Source: Sphingomonadales bacterium (GTDB lineage Bacteria > Pseudomonadota > Alphaproteobacteria > Sphingomonadales > Sphingomonadaceae). Taken from it: a stretch of DNA of 64,000 nucleotides. Position numbers and translations under genes: made by a program. The notes below the pieces were generated by a model, which was not told the DNA's origin, ran no database searches, and saw only the letters and a list, made by a program, of their open reading frames with translations. The DNA lies in assembly GCA_017302615.1 (NCBI GenBank), contig JAFLDB010000001.1, positions 372,001 through 436,000 on the forward strand, read 5' to 3'. This document shows, in pieces, positions 50,789 through 59,692 of the stretch. The first letter of the stretch is position 1. Every line of letters starts with the position of its first letter.

Positions 50789-52468
50789 ATGACCATGCTC
50801 AAGAACCCGGGCGTCAAGTACCGCCCCTTCCCGCCGATCAACCTGCCCGATCGCCAGTGGCCCAGCCGCCAGATCACCAAGGCCCCGCGCTGGCTTTCCA
50901 CCGACCTGCGCGATGGCAACCAGGCGCTGATCGATCCGATGGGCGCGGAAAAGAAGATGCGGTTCTTCGATCTGCTGCTGAAAGTCGGCTGCAAGGAGAT
51001 CGAGGTCGGCTTTCCGGCTTCGGGCGCGACCGATTTCGATTTCATCAGCGGGCTGGTGCGCGGCGACAAGATCCCGGAGGACGTTGCCGTCCAGGTCCTC
51101 ACCCAGTCGCGCCGCGATCTGATCGAGACCAGCTTTGCCAGCCTGGAAGGCGCGAAGACGGCGATCGTCCACCTCTATAACGCCGTATCGCCGGTGTGGC
51201 GCAAGGTCGTGTTCGGCATGACCAAGGACGAGATCAAGCAGATCGCGATCGAGGGCGCCAAGGTGCTGCGCGATCAGGCGGCCAAGTATCACGGCACCGA
51301 CTGGGTGTTTGAATACAGCCCGGAAACCTTCTCGACCGCCGAAGTCGAATACTCGGTAGAGGTCTGCGCCGCCGTGATGGACGTGCTGCAGCCGACGCCG
51401 GAAAAGCCGATCATCTTCAATCTGCCCGCCACGGTCGAATGCGCGACGCCCAACGTCTATGCCGATCAGGTCGAGCTGTTCGGGCGGTTGATCCCCAACC
51501 GCGACAGCGTGGTGATCTCGCTCCACACCCATAACGACCGCGGCACCGGCATTGCCGCGGCCGAACTCGGCCTGATGGCCGGCGGCGACCGGGTGGAAGG
51601 CTGCCTGTTCGGCAATGGCGAGCGCACCGGCAACTGCGATCTCGTGACCGTCGCTCTCAACATGTATACGCAGGGCGTTGATCCGGAACTGGATTTCTCG
51701 AACATCGACGAGATCGCCAAGACGGTGGAATACTGCAACCAGCTGCCGATCCACCCGCGCCACCCCTATGTCGGCGAACTGGTCTACACCTCGTTTTCGG
51801 GCAGCCACCAGGACGCGATCAAGAAGGGCTTCGCCGCGCGCGAGAAGCAGAACGACGAGCTTTGGGAAATGCCCTATCTGCCGATCGATCCGGCCGACCT
51901 CGGCCGCGATTACGAGGCGGTGATCCGGGTCAATTCCCAGTCCGGCAAGGGCGGTTTCGCCTGGGTGCTGGAACAGGACCAGGGCCTGAAACTGCCCAAG
52001 AAGATGCAGGCGCACTTCTCCAAGCACGTTCAGGAACTGGCCGACGAAGTCGGCCGCGAACTGTTTGCCGAGGATATCTGGACCGTGTTCCAGAAGACCT
52101 ATCACCTCAACACCCCGCAGCATTTCCAGCTGCTGGACTATGAGGAAACCCGCGCCGCCGACGGCACCCGCCTGTTCGCCGGCAAGATCGCGGTGGACGA
52201 TCAGGAACAGTCCGTCTCCGGGCGCGGCAACGGCCTGATCAGCTCGGTCGTGGCAACGATCGGTGAAACCTTCGGCGTGGCGCTGGAAGTGCGGGACTAT
52301 GCCGAGCACGCCATGACCGCCGGGTCGGACGCGCGCGCGGCGGCCTATGTCGAATGCACCGGCCCCGACGGCAAGACCGTGTGGGGCGTGGGCATCGACG
52401 AGGACGTGGCCACGGCCTCGGTCCGCGCAGTGCTGAGCGCCGCCAACGCGGCGGCTGCCAAGGCCTAG
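50789..52468 (+). CDS. leuA: 2-isopropylmalate synthase
   Basis: Protein of 559 residues, the long LeuA form known from Mycobacterium and many Alphaproteobacteria. It condenses acetyl-CoA and 2-oxoisovalerate in leucine synthesis. The HMGL-like barrel has STDLRDGNQALIDPM (metal Asp and catalytic Arg) and SLHTHNDRGTGIAAAELGLMAGGDRVEGCLFGNGERTGNCDL. The C-terminal allosteric domain binds leucine. It is preceded by a leader peptide. The stop shares CTAG with the convergent alcohol dehydrogenase gene. Confidence 0.97.
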   Translation: MTMLKNPGVKYRPFPPINLPDRQWPSRQITKAPRWLSTDLRDGNQALIDPMGAEKKMRFFDLLLKVGCKEIEVGFPASGATDFDFISGLVRGDKIPEDVAVQVLTQSRRDLIETSFASLEGAKTAIVHLYNAVSPVWRKVVFGMTKDEIKQIAIEGAKVLRDQAAKYHGTDWVFEYSPETFSTAEVEYSVEVCAAVMDVLQPTPEKPIIFNLPATVECATPNVYADQVELFGRLIPNRDSVVISLHTHNDRGTGIAAAELGLMAGGDRVEGCLFGNGERTGNCDLVTVALNMYTQGVDPELDFSNIDEIAKTVEYCNQLPIHPRHPYVGELVYTSFSGSHQDAIKKGFAAREKQNDELWEMPYLPIDPADLGRDYEAVIRVNSQSGKGGFAWVLEQDQGLKLPKKMQAHFSKHVQELADEVGRELFAEDIWTVFQKTYHLNTPQHFQLLDYEETRAADGTRLFAGKIAVDDQEQSVSGRGNGLISSVVATIGETFGVALEVRDYAEHAMTAGSDARAAAYVECTGPDGKTVWGVGIDEDVATASVRAVLSAANAAAAKA

Positions 52469-53505
52469 TCCGGCGTCAGCACCATCTTGAGCGCCCCGGC
52501 CTCGCGCGCCTCGAACAGACGGTAGGCCTCAGCCCCCTCGCTCAGCGGCAGGCGGTGGCTGACGTACTTTTCGGGGCGCAAGCGGCCCGACTGGACCAGC
52601 GGGAACAGCGCCGGCAGCTCTTCCGGGACCGAGCAGGTGCCGACCCGGAAGGTCAGACCGGCGGCAAAGGCGCGTTCCAGCGGGAAGGCAAAGCGGCGGC
52701 TCTGCTGGACTCCGATCACCGACACGGTACCGCGCGGACGGACCAGCCGCAGGGCGAAGTCGACGGTCGCATCGCTGCCAACCACTTCGACCGCGCAATC
52801 GAGCTTGCGGCCTTTGGTGTCCTGCTTGATCCGCTCCAGCGCTTCGTCCGGGTGGAGCGCGATGGCGCCCGATGCCTCGGCCAGCGCGCGGCGTTCCGGG
52901 ATGGGATCGATCGCGTAGACCACATGCGCGCCCATCACGAAGGCGCTGTCCACCGCCATCAGCCCGATCGGGCCAAGCCCGATCACCGCGACGCTGGATC
53001 CGGGCCGGATATCGGCATTGCGCGCCCCGAACCAGGCGGTGGCCAGCGCATCGGTCATCATCAGCGCCTGGTCCATGGTGACGCCATCGGGCACCGGCAC
53101 AGCGTTCATGTCGGCGGCGGGCACCCGCACGGCTTCGGCCTGGGACCCCTGCAGCTTCGCCGACAGGCCATAGCAGCCGCTCTGCCCGTATTCGCAGGTA
53201 TTGACCACGCCCGACAGGCAGGACCGGCACTGCCCGCAGCCGACTGCGGCGGGCAGCATCACCTTGTCACCCACTTTCAGCCGCTGGACGGCACGGCCGA
53301 CCTCGACCACTTCGCCCACCGCCTCGTGCCCGACGCAGAACCCGGTGTCCTCGGAAAAGCCGTGGCCGTGGTAGATGTGCAGGTCCGATCCGCAGATCGA
53401 GCAAGCGGTGACCTTGACCACCGCGTCCCGGTCGGACTGCGGGGTGGGATCGTCCATCGTTTCATAGCGCACATCGCGCGCGCCGTAATACCGCAGGGCC
53501 TTCAT
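52465..53505 (-). CDS. Zinc-dependent medium-chain alcohol dehydrogenase
   Basis: Protein of 346 residues from ATG 53505. The catalytic zinc ligands are in CSICGSDLHIYHGHG and GHEAVGEVVEVG; the structural zinc Cys are in GCGQCRSCLSGVVNTCEYGQSGCYG. The NAD(P) motif is VAVIGLGPIGLMAV. The substrate is unknown. It is last of a minus-strand set with an SDR and an acyl-CoA dehydrogenase, so it may oxidise an alcohol in the same pathway. Confidence 0.88.
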   Translation of the reverse strand: MKALRYYGARDVRYETMDDPTPQSDRDAVVKVTACSICGSDLHIYHGHGFSEDTGFCVGHEAVGEVVEVGRAVQRLKVGDKVMLPAAVGCGQCRSCLSGVVNTCEYGQSGCYGLSAKLQGSQAEAVRVPAADMNAVPVPDGVTMDQALMMTDALATAWFGARNADIRPGSSVAVIGLGPIGLMAVDSAFVMGAHVVYAIDPIPERRALAEASGAIALHPDEALERIKQDTKGRKLDCAVEVVGSDATVDFALRLVRPRGTVSVIGVQQSRRFAFPLERAFAAGLTFRVGTCSVPEELPALFPLVQSGRLRPEKYVSHRLPLSEGAEAYRLFEAREAGALKMVLTPD

Positions 53506-53518
53506 CGCCGGTCCTTCC

Positions 53519-54298
53519 TCAATAGATCGTGTAGCCGCCGTCGATGACGATCGAATCGCCGGTGTGGTGCCGCGCGCCGCGGCTGGCGAGGTAGACTGCG
53601 ATGGCGGCAAAGTCCGATCCGTCCAGCCAGTCGCCGGTCGGCACCCGGCCGATCACCGCCTGGTTGAACTTGTCCCAGCTCTGCAGCCGCTCGGTCAGGC
53701 CGGAACGGGTCCACCCGGGCAGGACGCTGTTGGCGGTGATGCCATAGCGCGCCAGTTCCACCGCCATGCCCCGCACCATCGCGCAGACCGCGCCCTTGGT
53801 GGCGCCGTAATGCTCGTTGCGGGCCGCGCCATGGATCGCCGAGGTCGAGGAGATCGCCACCAGCGAGCCGCCACTGTCGCCCGCCTCGTGCCGCGCGATC
53901 ATGTGCCGCGCCGCTTCGCGCAAGGTGAACAGCACGCCGTGGACGTTGATCGCCTCGATCCGCTGGAGATCCTCCTGCGAGATATCGAACAGGCTGCTGC
54001 GCGGGATCGAGATCCCGGCATTGGCGATCGCCTGGTCGAGCCGCCCGAACTCCGCGACGATTTCGGCAATCCCCGCCGCCACCGCCGCTTCATCGGAAAC
54101 GTCCACCTGCGCCTCGCGCACTTCGCCGCCGTGGCTGCGCAGGCGCTCGGCCGCTTCGGCATTGCGCGCGGCATTGGTGCCCCAGATGACCACGCTGGCG
54201 CCGTGCTGAGCCAGCCCTTCGGCCATGCCGAGGCCAATGCCGCTGTTGCCGCCGGTGACTAGAGCCACCTTGCCGGTCAAATCGAACAGGGAAGCCAT
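53519..54298 (-). CDS. Short-chain dehydrogenase/reductase
   Basis: Protein of 259 residues. Rossmann motif VTGGNSGIGLGMAEGL, NAG in AIANAGIS, catalytic Ser in AISSTSAIHG, and YGATKGAV (Tyr-x3-Lys). It ends with the usual GDSIVIDGGYTIY. Gluconate-5-dehydrogenase-like members are similar, but the substrate is unknown. It is 7 bp after the acyl-CoA dehydrogenase gene and 13 bp before the alcohol dehydrogenase. Confidence 0.92.
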   Translation of the reverse strand: MASLFDLTGKVALVTGGNSGIGLGMAEGLAQHGASVVIWGTNAARNAEAAERLRSHGGEVREAQVDVSDEAAVAAGIAEIVAEFGRLDQAIANAGISIPRSSLFDISQEDLQRIEAINVHGVLFTLREAARHMIARHEAGDSGGSLVAISSTSAIHGAARNEHYGATKGAVCAMVRGMAVELARYGITANSVLPGWTRSGLTERLQSWDKFNQAVIGRVPTGDWLDGSDFAAIAVYLASRGARHHTGDSIVIDGGYTIY

Positions 54299-54305
54299 GG
54301 CAGCC

Positions 54306-55532
54306 CTACCGCTCGTTCATCGCGACATATTCCTTGATCTTCTGCTTGCCGAGCTGGCTCATGTGGACCTCGTCCGGGCCATCGGCGATGCGCACGAAGC
54401 GGTTGAGCGTGAAGAACCGGGCAATCGGCGTGTCATCCGAAACGCCCATGCCGCCATGCACCTGGATCGCGCGGTCGCAGACGGTCTGGGCCATCTGCGG
54501 GGCCACCACCTTGATCGCGGCGATCAGGTCCTTGGCGACCTTGTTGCCATAGCGGTCCATCGCGTCGGCCGCCTTCAGGGTCAGCAGTCGCGACATCTCG
54601 ACCTCGCAGAAGCTGCGCGCGACATCCTGGCGGATGCTCGATTGATCGGCCAGCTTCTTGCCGAAGGCCACGCGCTCGTCGGCGCGGCGGGCCATGATTT
54701 CCAGCGCGCGCTGAGCCTGCCCGATCGAGCGCATGCAGTGATGGATCCGGCCCGGCCCAAGCCGCCCCTGCGCGATCTCGAACCCGCGCCCTTCGCCCAG
54801 GATCAGGTTCTCCTTGGGCACGCGGACATTTTCGAACCGCAGTTCGCACTCCCCGCCCGGCGAGTTGTGGCTGCCGAACACGGTCAGATGGCGCACGATG
54901 GTGATCCCGGGGGTGTCCGGTTCAACCAGGATCTGCGAATGCTGGGCATGGCGCGGGGCGTTGAAATCGGTCTTGCCCATCACGATCCAGATCGTGCAGC
55001 GCGGATGCATCGCGTTGGAAATCCACCACTTGCGCCCATTCAGCACATAGTGATCGCCATCGGGGGTGATCGACAGTTCCAGATTGGTCGCGTCGGACGA
55101 GGCCACCTGCGGCTCGGTCATGACATAGGCCGAGCGGATTTCCCCGGCCAGCAGCGGCTTCAGCCACCTTTCCTGCTGCTCAGGGCTGCCGAACTTGGCC
55201 AGCACTTCCATGTTGCCCGTATCGGGCGCCGAGCAATTGAACACCTGGCTGGCCCACGGCACCCGGCCCATCAGTTCGGCCAGCGGCGCATATTCCAGAT
55301 TGGTCAGGCCGGGCGAGAACTCGCCATATTCGTGCGGCAGGAACAGGTTCCACAGGCCAAGCGCGCGGGCCTTGTCCTTCAGGGCTTCCATGCCCGGCCA
55401 TTCCTGCCAGATGTTGGCCGGATCGGTGACGAAGTCGTGATAGGCCTGCTCGTTGGGATAGATGTGCTCGTCCATGAAGGCGCCGATCTGCGCCAGCAGA
55501 GCCTTGACCTTGTCGCTGTGCTCGAAATCCAT
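54306..55532 (-). CDS. Acyl-CoA dehydrogenase (ACAD10/11-like)
   Basis: Protein of 408 residues from ATG 55532, with GGAGAGG ahead. FAD-dependent. Blocks: [39 protein letters not shown] in outline (flavin and substrate site), [23 protein letters not shown], and the C-terminal [35 protein letters not shown]. The group acts on 4- or 2-branched and hydroxylated acyl-CoAs. The APH-like phosphotransferase family seen at 3342 is the usual partner of ACAD10/11. First gene of the operon; the palindrome at 55560 is 28 bp upstream. Confidence 0.92.
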   Translation of the reverse strand: MDFEHSDKVKALLAQIGAFMDEHIYPNEQAYHDFVTDPANIWQEWPGMEALKDKARALGLWNLFLPHEYGEFSPGLTNLEYAPLAELMGRVPWASQVFNCSAPDTGNMEVLAKFGSPEQQERWLKPLLAGEIRSAYVMTEPQVASSDATNLELSITPDGDHYVLNGRKWWISNAMHPRCTIWIVMGKTDFNAPRHAQHSQILVEPDTPGITIVRHLTVFGSHNSPGGECELRFENVRVPKENLILGEGRGFEIAQGRLGPGRIHHCMRSIGQAQRALEIMARRADERVAFGKKLADQSSIRQDVARSFCEVEMSRLLTLKAADAMDRYGNKVAKDLIAAIKVVAPQMAQTVCDRAIQVHGGMGVSDDTPIARFFTLNRFVRIADGPDEVHMSQLGKQKIKEYVAMNER

Positions 55533-55559
55533 CGTCCCAACCTCTCCGTTCGCAACTTT

Positions 55560-55577
55560 TTTAATCGCGCGATTAAT
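55560..55577. promoter_or_regulatory. Putative operator TTTAA-TCGCGCGA-TTAAT between acyl-CoA dehydrogenase and amidohydrolase genes
   Basis: TTAATCGCGCGATTAA (55561-55576) is a perfect 16-bp palindrome. It lies in the divergent 121-bp spacer and could serve both promoters. It is the best version of the motif found at 4437, 24725 and 58077. Confidence 0.65.
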
Positions 55578-55653
55578 GATCGGGCGTTCGGCGCTTGTCA
55601 AACCGTCGCGGCAGCATAAGCTGATCGAAAGACAGAAAACCGGAGAGGCTGAA

Positions 55654-56694
55654 ATGAGCGAAGCGATCCTGGAACCCGATCTGCCAATCATCGATCCGCA
55701 CCACCACCTGTGGGATCTGCGGCCGATGCTGGGGATGTTTCCCGATCCACCGCACCATTTCGTCGCCAACGTCTCGCTCTCGCCCTACTACACGTTCAAC
55801 GAACTCCACGCCGATGCGACCAGCGGCCACAAAGTGATCGGCACGGTCTTCATGGAATGCGGCGCGTTCTACAACGCCGCCTATGGCGAGGAACGCAAGG
55901 TCCTGGGCGAGGTCGAATACGTCAACGGCGTCGCCGCGCAGAGCGCGTGCGGCCTCTATGGCTCGATCCGCCTGTGCGATACGATCATCGGTCATGCCGA
56001 CCTGACGCTGGGCAGCCGGGCGGGCGAAGTGCTTGATGCGCTGGTGGCCGCCAGCCCGCGCTTCAAAGGCATCCGCCACGCCGCCGCCTGGGATGCCGAT
56101 CCCGAAGTGCTCGGCCCTCCGTTCCACCATCCGGCCGGGCTCTATCGCGACGCCAAGTTCCGCGAAGGCTTTGCCGAACTCGGCAAGCGCGGGCTGACGT
56201 TCGATGCCTGGCTGCTGGAGCCGCAACTGGGCGATCTGCTCGATCTGGCCCGCGCCTTCCCCGATCAGCCGATCTGCCTTGACCACTGCGGGACGCCGCT
56301 GGGCATGGGACCCTACCACGGCAAGCTGCACGAACGCTTCGATGCCTGGCGCGGCATGATCCACGAGATCGCCAAGTGCCCCAACGTCCACGTCAAGCTG
56401 GGCGGCCTTGCCATGTCCTTTGCCGGGATGCCCGATCACGGCCCCGCTGCGGGACTTTCGTCCGAGGTGCTGGCGGCCATGTGGCGGCCCTACATCGAAA
56501 CCTGCATCGAAGCATTCGGTCCGGCACGCGGGATGTTCGAAAGCAATTACCCGGTCGACAAATGGGGCGCGAGCTATCCGGTGCTGTGGAACGCGTTCAA
56601 GCGGCTGACCCTGGGCGCTTCGGCCGACGAGAAGCGCGAACTCTATGCCGGAACCGCCGCGCGGTTCTATGGCATGGAACACCTGCTGGGCTGA
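55654..56694 (+). CDS. Amidohydrolase family protein (PF04909 type)
   Basis: Protein of 346 residues from ATG 55654, GGAGAGG ahead. [10 protein letters not shown] (His16-18) holds the metal-binding His pair. [37 protein letters not shown] and the Asn/Asp in [15 protein letters not shown] are the later metal and substrate residues. Members include gamma-resorcylate decarboxylase-type and 2-pyrone-4,6-dicarboxylate lactonase-type enzymes. Next to an iron alcohol dehydrogenase (5 bp). Confidence 0.88.
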   Translation: MSEAILEPDLPIIDPHHHLWDLRPMLGMFPDPPHHFVANVSLSPYYTFNELHADATSGHKVIGTVFMECGAFYNAAYGEERKVLGEVEYVNGVAAQSACGLYGSIRLCDTIIGHADLTLGSRAGEVLDALVAASPRFKGIRHAAAWDADPEVLGPPFHHPAGLYRDAKFREGFAELGKRGLTFDAWLLEPQLGDLLDLARAFPDQPICLDHCGTPLGMGPYHGKLHERFDAWRGMIHEIAKCPNVHVKLGGLAMSFAGMPDHGPAAGLSSEVLAAMWRPYIETCIEAFGPARGMFESNYPVDKWGASYPVLWNAFKRLTLGASADEKRELYAGTAARFYGMEHLLG

Positions 56695-56699
56695 TCCGC

Positions 56700-57851
56700 A
56701 TGGCCGCAATCCACCTGCCCCGCACGATCCGCATCGGCGGCGGCGCGCTGAACGAACTGCCCGAAGTGCTCAGCGCGGCGGGTCTGTCCCGCCCGCTGAT
56801 CGTCACCGATGGCTGGATTGCCGGTTGCGGAATTCTGGAGCGGGTCGAGGCGCTGCTGGCCGGGGCCGGAATCGCCGCAAGGTCTTTCACCGGTGTGGTA
56901 CCGGATCCGACGGTGGATTCGATCGAGGCTGGCTGCGCGTTCCTTGCGGAGAGCGAGCACGATTGCGTGATCGGCCTTGGTGGGGGCAGCCCGATCGACA
57001 GTGCCAAGATGATCGCGGTGAAAGGGGATCGGTCGATCCCCGCGCTGAAGGCCCCGCACCTTGAGGACGCGCCCGGCCTGCCGATCATTGCCGTGCCGAC
57101 CACGGCCGGAACCGGCAGCGAGGCGACCCGCTTTACCATCATCACCGATACGGCGACGGACGAGAAGATGCTCTGCGCGGGCCTGGCCTATCTGCCGCAG
57201 ATCGCCGTGGTCGATTTCGAGCTGACGCTGACCAAGCCCGCGCGGCTGACCGCCGATACCGGGATCGACAGCCTGGTCCATGCGGTGGAGGCCTATGTCT
57301 CCAAGCGCGCCAATCCGTTTGCCGATTCAATGGCCTTGTCCGCCATGCGGCTGATCTGGCCGAACCTGCCGCGCGCCTGCGCCGATCCGCAGGACCGCGC
57401 CGCGCGCGAAGCGCTGATGCTGGGCGCGCTGCAGGGCGGGATCGCTTTCTCCAACAGCTCGGTCGCGCTGGTCCACGGGATGAGCCGGCCGGTCGGTGCG
57501 CATTTCCACGTCGCCCACGGCCTCTCCAACGCGATGCTGATGCCGCTGGTCACCCGGTGGAGCGCGCCGGCCGCCCTGCCCCGCTATGCCGACTGCGCCC
57601 GGGCGATCGGCGTGGCGGGCGATGGCGAAAGCGACCAGTCCGCTGTCGGCCGGCTGGTCGAGGCGCTGGAGCAGATCAACGCCGACCTCAAGGTTCCGAC
57701 CCCGGCCGGCTACGGTATCGCCAAATCGCGCTGGGATGAGCTGATCCCGCTCATGGCCAGCCAGGCGCTGGCCAGCGGCAGCCCCGCCAACAACCCGCGC
57801 GTGCCGGAAGCGGCGGAGATCGAGGAGCTGTACCGCGCGGCCTGGGGGTGA
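56700..57851 (+). CDS. Iron-containing alcohol dehydrogenase
   Basis: Protein of 383 residues from ATG 56700. NAD-binding IGLGGGSPIDSAKM (about residues 92-105) and AVPTTAGTGSEATRFTIITD. The metal ligands are in DTGIDSLVHAVEAYVSK and VHGMSRPVGAHFHVAHGLSNAM. It resembles maleylacetate reductase and 1,3-propanediol dehydrogenase groups. The short spacing to the amidohydrolase gene suggests a two-gene operon. Confidence 0.92.
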   Translation: MAAIHLPRTIRIGGGALNELPEVLSAAGLSRPLIVTDGWIAGCGILERVEALLAGAGIAARSFTGVVPDPTVDSIEAGCAFLAESEHDCVIGLGGGSPIDSAKMIAVKGDRSIPALKAPHLEDAPGLPIIAVPTTAGTGSEATRFTIITDTATDEKMLCAGLAYLPQIAVVDFELTLTKPARLTADTGIDSLVHAVEAYVSKRANPFADSMALSAMRLIWPNLPRACADPQDRAAREALMLGALQGGIAFSNSSVALVHGMSRPVGAHFHVAHGLSNAMLMPLVTRWSAPAALPRYADCARAIGVAGDGESDQSAVGRLVEALEQINADLKVPTPAGYGIAKSRWDELIPLMASQALASGSPANNPRVPEAAEIEELYRAAWG

Positions 57852-57945
57852 AGCGGGATTTTCCTACTTGGCCCGGAATCGCTAGATTGCGCGCCATGAC
57901 CTCCGCTTCAGCCCCTTTCGATAGCGCCTCGGCAGGATCCCGAAA

Positions 57946-57995
57946 GGTGACACAGGGTGACACCGGGTGACTCAAGGCGACACGAAGTGACGCAA
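57946..57995. repeat. Five tandem 10-bp repeats in a 255-bp spacer
   Basis: Units of 10 bp: GGTGACACAG, GGTGACACCG, GGTGACTCAA, GGCGACACGA, AGTGACGCAA. The TGAC/CGAC core recurs every 10 bp, one helical turn. The spacer (57852-58106) holds this array and the operator at 58077 but no gene that I can support. Confidence 0.75.
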
Positions 57996-58076
57996 GGTTT
58001 TTTCTTTCCCTGGACCCTGTCAGGTTTGTGAACTTCCGGCCACTCGACAGGCCTTTCCCGGTCCTGCTAAGGCCAG

Positions 58077-58094
58077 CTTAAACGACCATTTAAA
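58077..58094. promoter_or_regulatory. Putative operator CTTAA-ACGACCAT-TTAAA of the nitronate monooxygenase-like gene
   Basis: The weakest of four copies, with TTAA on both sides and CG at spacer positions 2-3. It is 12 bp upstream of ATG 58107, and GAGGA follows it, so a bound protein would block transcription start or elongation. Confidence 0.5.
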
Positions 58095-58106
58095 CGAGGA
58101 TTGCCG

Positions 58107-59087
58107 ATGCCCCTTCCCGCTCCGTTCGATCGCCTGCGCCTGCCCGTCATCGGTTCGCCCCTGTTCATCATTTCCGGGCCGGAACTGGTGATTGCGCAGT
58201 GCAAGGCCGGGGTGATCGGCAGCTTTCCGGCTCTGAACGCGCGGCCCTCGGGCGTGCTGGACGAGTGGCTGCACCAGATCACCGAGGAACTGGCCGCCCA
58301 CAACCGCGACAATCCCGACCGTCCGGCCGCGCCGTTCGCGGTCAACCAGATCGTCCACAAGTCCAACAACCGGCTTGAGGAAGACATGGAGGTCTGCGCC
58401 AAGTGGCAAGTGCCGCTGACCATTACCTCGCTTGGCGCACGCGAAGACATCAACAATGCGGTCCACGCCTGGGGCGGGATCGTGCTGCATGACGTCATCA
58501 CCGATCGCTTTGCCCGCAAGGCGATCGAGAAGGGCGCCGACGGGCTGATCCCGGTGGCGGCCGGGGCCGGTGGCCATGCCGGCACGCTCTCCCCCTTCGC
58601 GCTGATGCAGGAAATCCGCGAATGGTTCGACGGGCTGGTCGCCCTGTCTGGCTCGATCGCCTGCGGTCGCTCGATCCTGGCAGCGCAAGCGATGGGGGCG
58701 GACTTTGCCTATATCGGGTCCCCGTGGATCGCCACCCAGGAAGCCCGCGCGGTGGAAGGGTACAAGTCCGCGATCGTCGAAGGCCGGGCCGATGACATTG
58801 TCTATTCCAACCTGTTCACCGGCGTGCACGGCAATTACCTGCGCCCCTCAATCGTCGCGGCGGGCCTCGATCCGGACAACCTTCCGGAAAGCGACCCGAG
58901 CAAGATGAACTTCGGTTCGGGCGGCAACACCGAAGCCAAGGCGTGGAAAGACATCTGGGGTTCGGGCCAGGGCATCGGCGCGGTCAAGGCCGTGGAATCG
59001 GTGGCCGACCGGGTTGACCGGATGGAAGCGGAATACAACCAGGCCCGCGCGGAACTCGCCGCCAAGGCACGGATTGCGCTGGCTTAA
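58107..59087 (+). CDS. Nitronate monooxygenase/2-nitropropane dioxygenase-like flavoprotein
   Basis: Protein of 326 residues from ATG 58107. The FMN barrel is clear: RLPVIGSPLFIISGPELVIAQCKAGVIGSFPALNAR in outline, VAAGAGGHAGTLSPFALM (phosphate-binding Gly-rich loop), ALSGSIACGRSILAAQAMGADFAYIGSPWIAT. The catalytic His of true nitronate monooxygenases falls in the GGHAG region. Some members are enoyl-reductase-like or act on unknown substrates. Stop TAA overlaps the convergent AHH gene. Confidence 0.88.
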   Translation: MPLPAPFDRLRLPVIGSPLFIISGPELVIAQCKAGVIGSFPALNARPSGVLDEWLHQITEELAAHNRDNPDRPAAPFAVNQIVHKSNNRLEEDMEVCAKWQVPLTITSLGAREDINNAVHAWGGIVLHDVITDRFARKAIEKGADGLIPVAAGAGGHAGTLSPFALMQEIREWFDGLVALSGSIACGRSILAAQAMGADFAYIGSPWIATQEARAVEGYKSAIVEGRADDIVYSNLFTGVHGNYLRPSIVAAGLDPDNLPESDPSKMNFGSGGNTEAKAWKDIWGSGQGIGAVKAVESVADRVDRMEAEYNQARAELAAKARIALA

Positions 59088-59635
59088 GTACCTTCAAGCT
59101 CGGTGGCCGGCCACAGCAGGTCGGCCATCGCGTCCAGTTCGGCAAAGTCGACGCCCTGCCCCAGCGGGTCGTTGCGGTTAAGCCGCAGGCGGCGCTGCTG
59201 ATCGAGCAAACGGCGGCGCAACGCGCGCTGGAGCAGGGTCAGCCGTTCCAGCGCATCGTGCAGCGCCACTTCGGGTGCGCGCAAGCGGGTCGCGGCCCAG
59301 GTGCCCTCGATCTGGCCGACCCGCTCGATCACCATGGCGTTGTAATCGCGGTGCGGTCCGCGGTGCAGCGGCAGGCCGATCCGCACCACGGCATGATCGT
59401 TGGCGGGAAGCAGCAGGCCGTTGTGGCGGAAATCGTCGAAGTTCAGTCGCTCCCGCCCCAGACTGCGCAGCAGCGGCTGAAAGCAGGGCTGGAAGAGGAT
59501 TTGACGGGGCAGGATATGGTGGCGCTGCAACCCGGGATCGAACCCCGGCCAGCCGCGCCGGTTGACCACCCGGAACGACAGCGCCGAGCGCGGCGCGAAA
59601 GACGATGAACCAGAGACCGGACCGGCTTCAGCCAC
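59084..59635 (-). CDS. AHH-type HNH/Endo VII-fold nuclease-like protein
   Basis: Protein of 183 residues starting at GTG 59635 (GTG 59569 is an alternative). The conserved HH pair is at 39-40 (LQRHHILPRQ), followed by FDDFRHNGLLLPAND and PLHRGPHRDYN (residues 89-99), the core of the AHH family of ENDO VII/HNH nucleases. These are often C-terminal toxin domains. Here the domain is alone, with no secretion signal. The gene upstream on the same strand may be co-transcribed (57-bp gap). Function not known. Confidence 0.75.
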   Translation of the reverse strand: MAEAGPVSGSSSFAPRSALSFRVVNRRGWPGFDPGLQRHHILPRQILFQPCFQPLLRSLGRERLNFDDFRHNGLLLPANDHAVVRIGLPLHRGPHRDYNAMVIERVGQIEGTWAATRLRAPEVALHDALERLTLLQRALRRRLLDQQRRLRLNRNDPLGQGVDFAELDAMADLLWPATELEGT

Positions 59636-59692
59636 GGGGCTTCCCGCCGGATCGAAAGGAGGAAAATGGGAAGCAGCCGGGCGACCGGCCCG

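Noticed and set aside
57946..57995. CRISPR array
   Set aside because: The units are 10 bp without spacers, and no cas genes are present.
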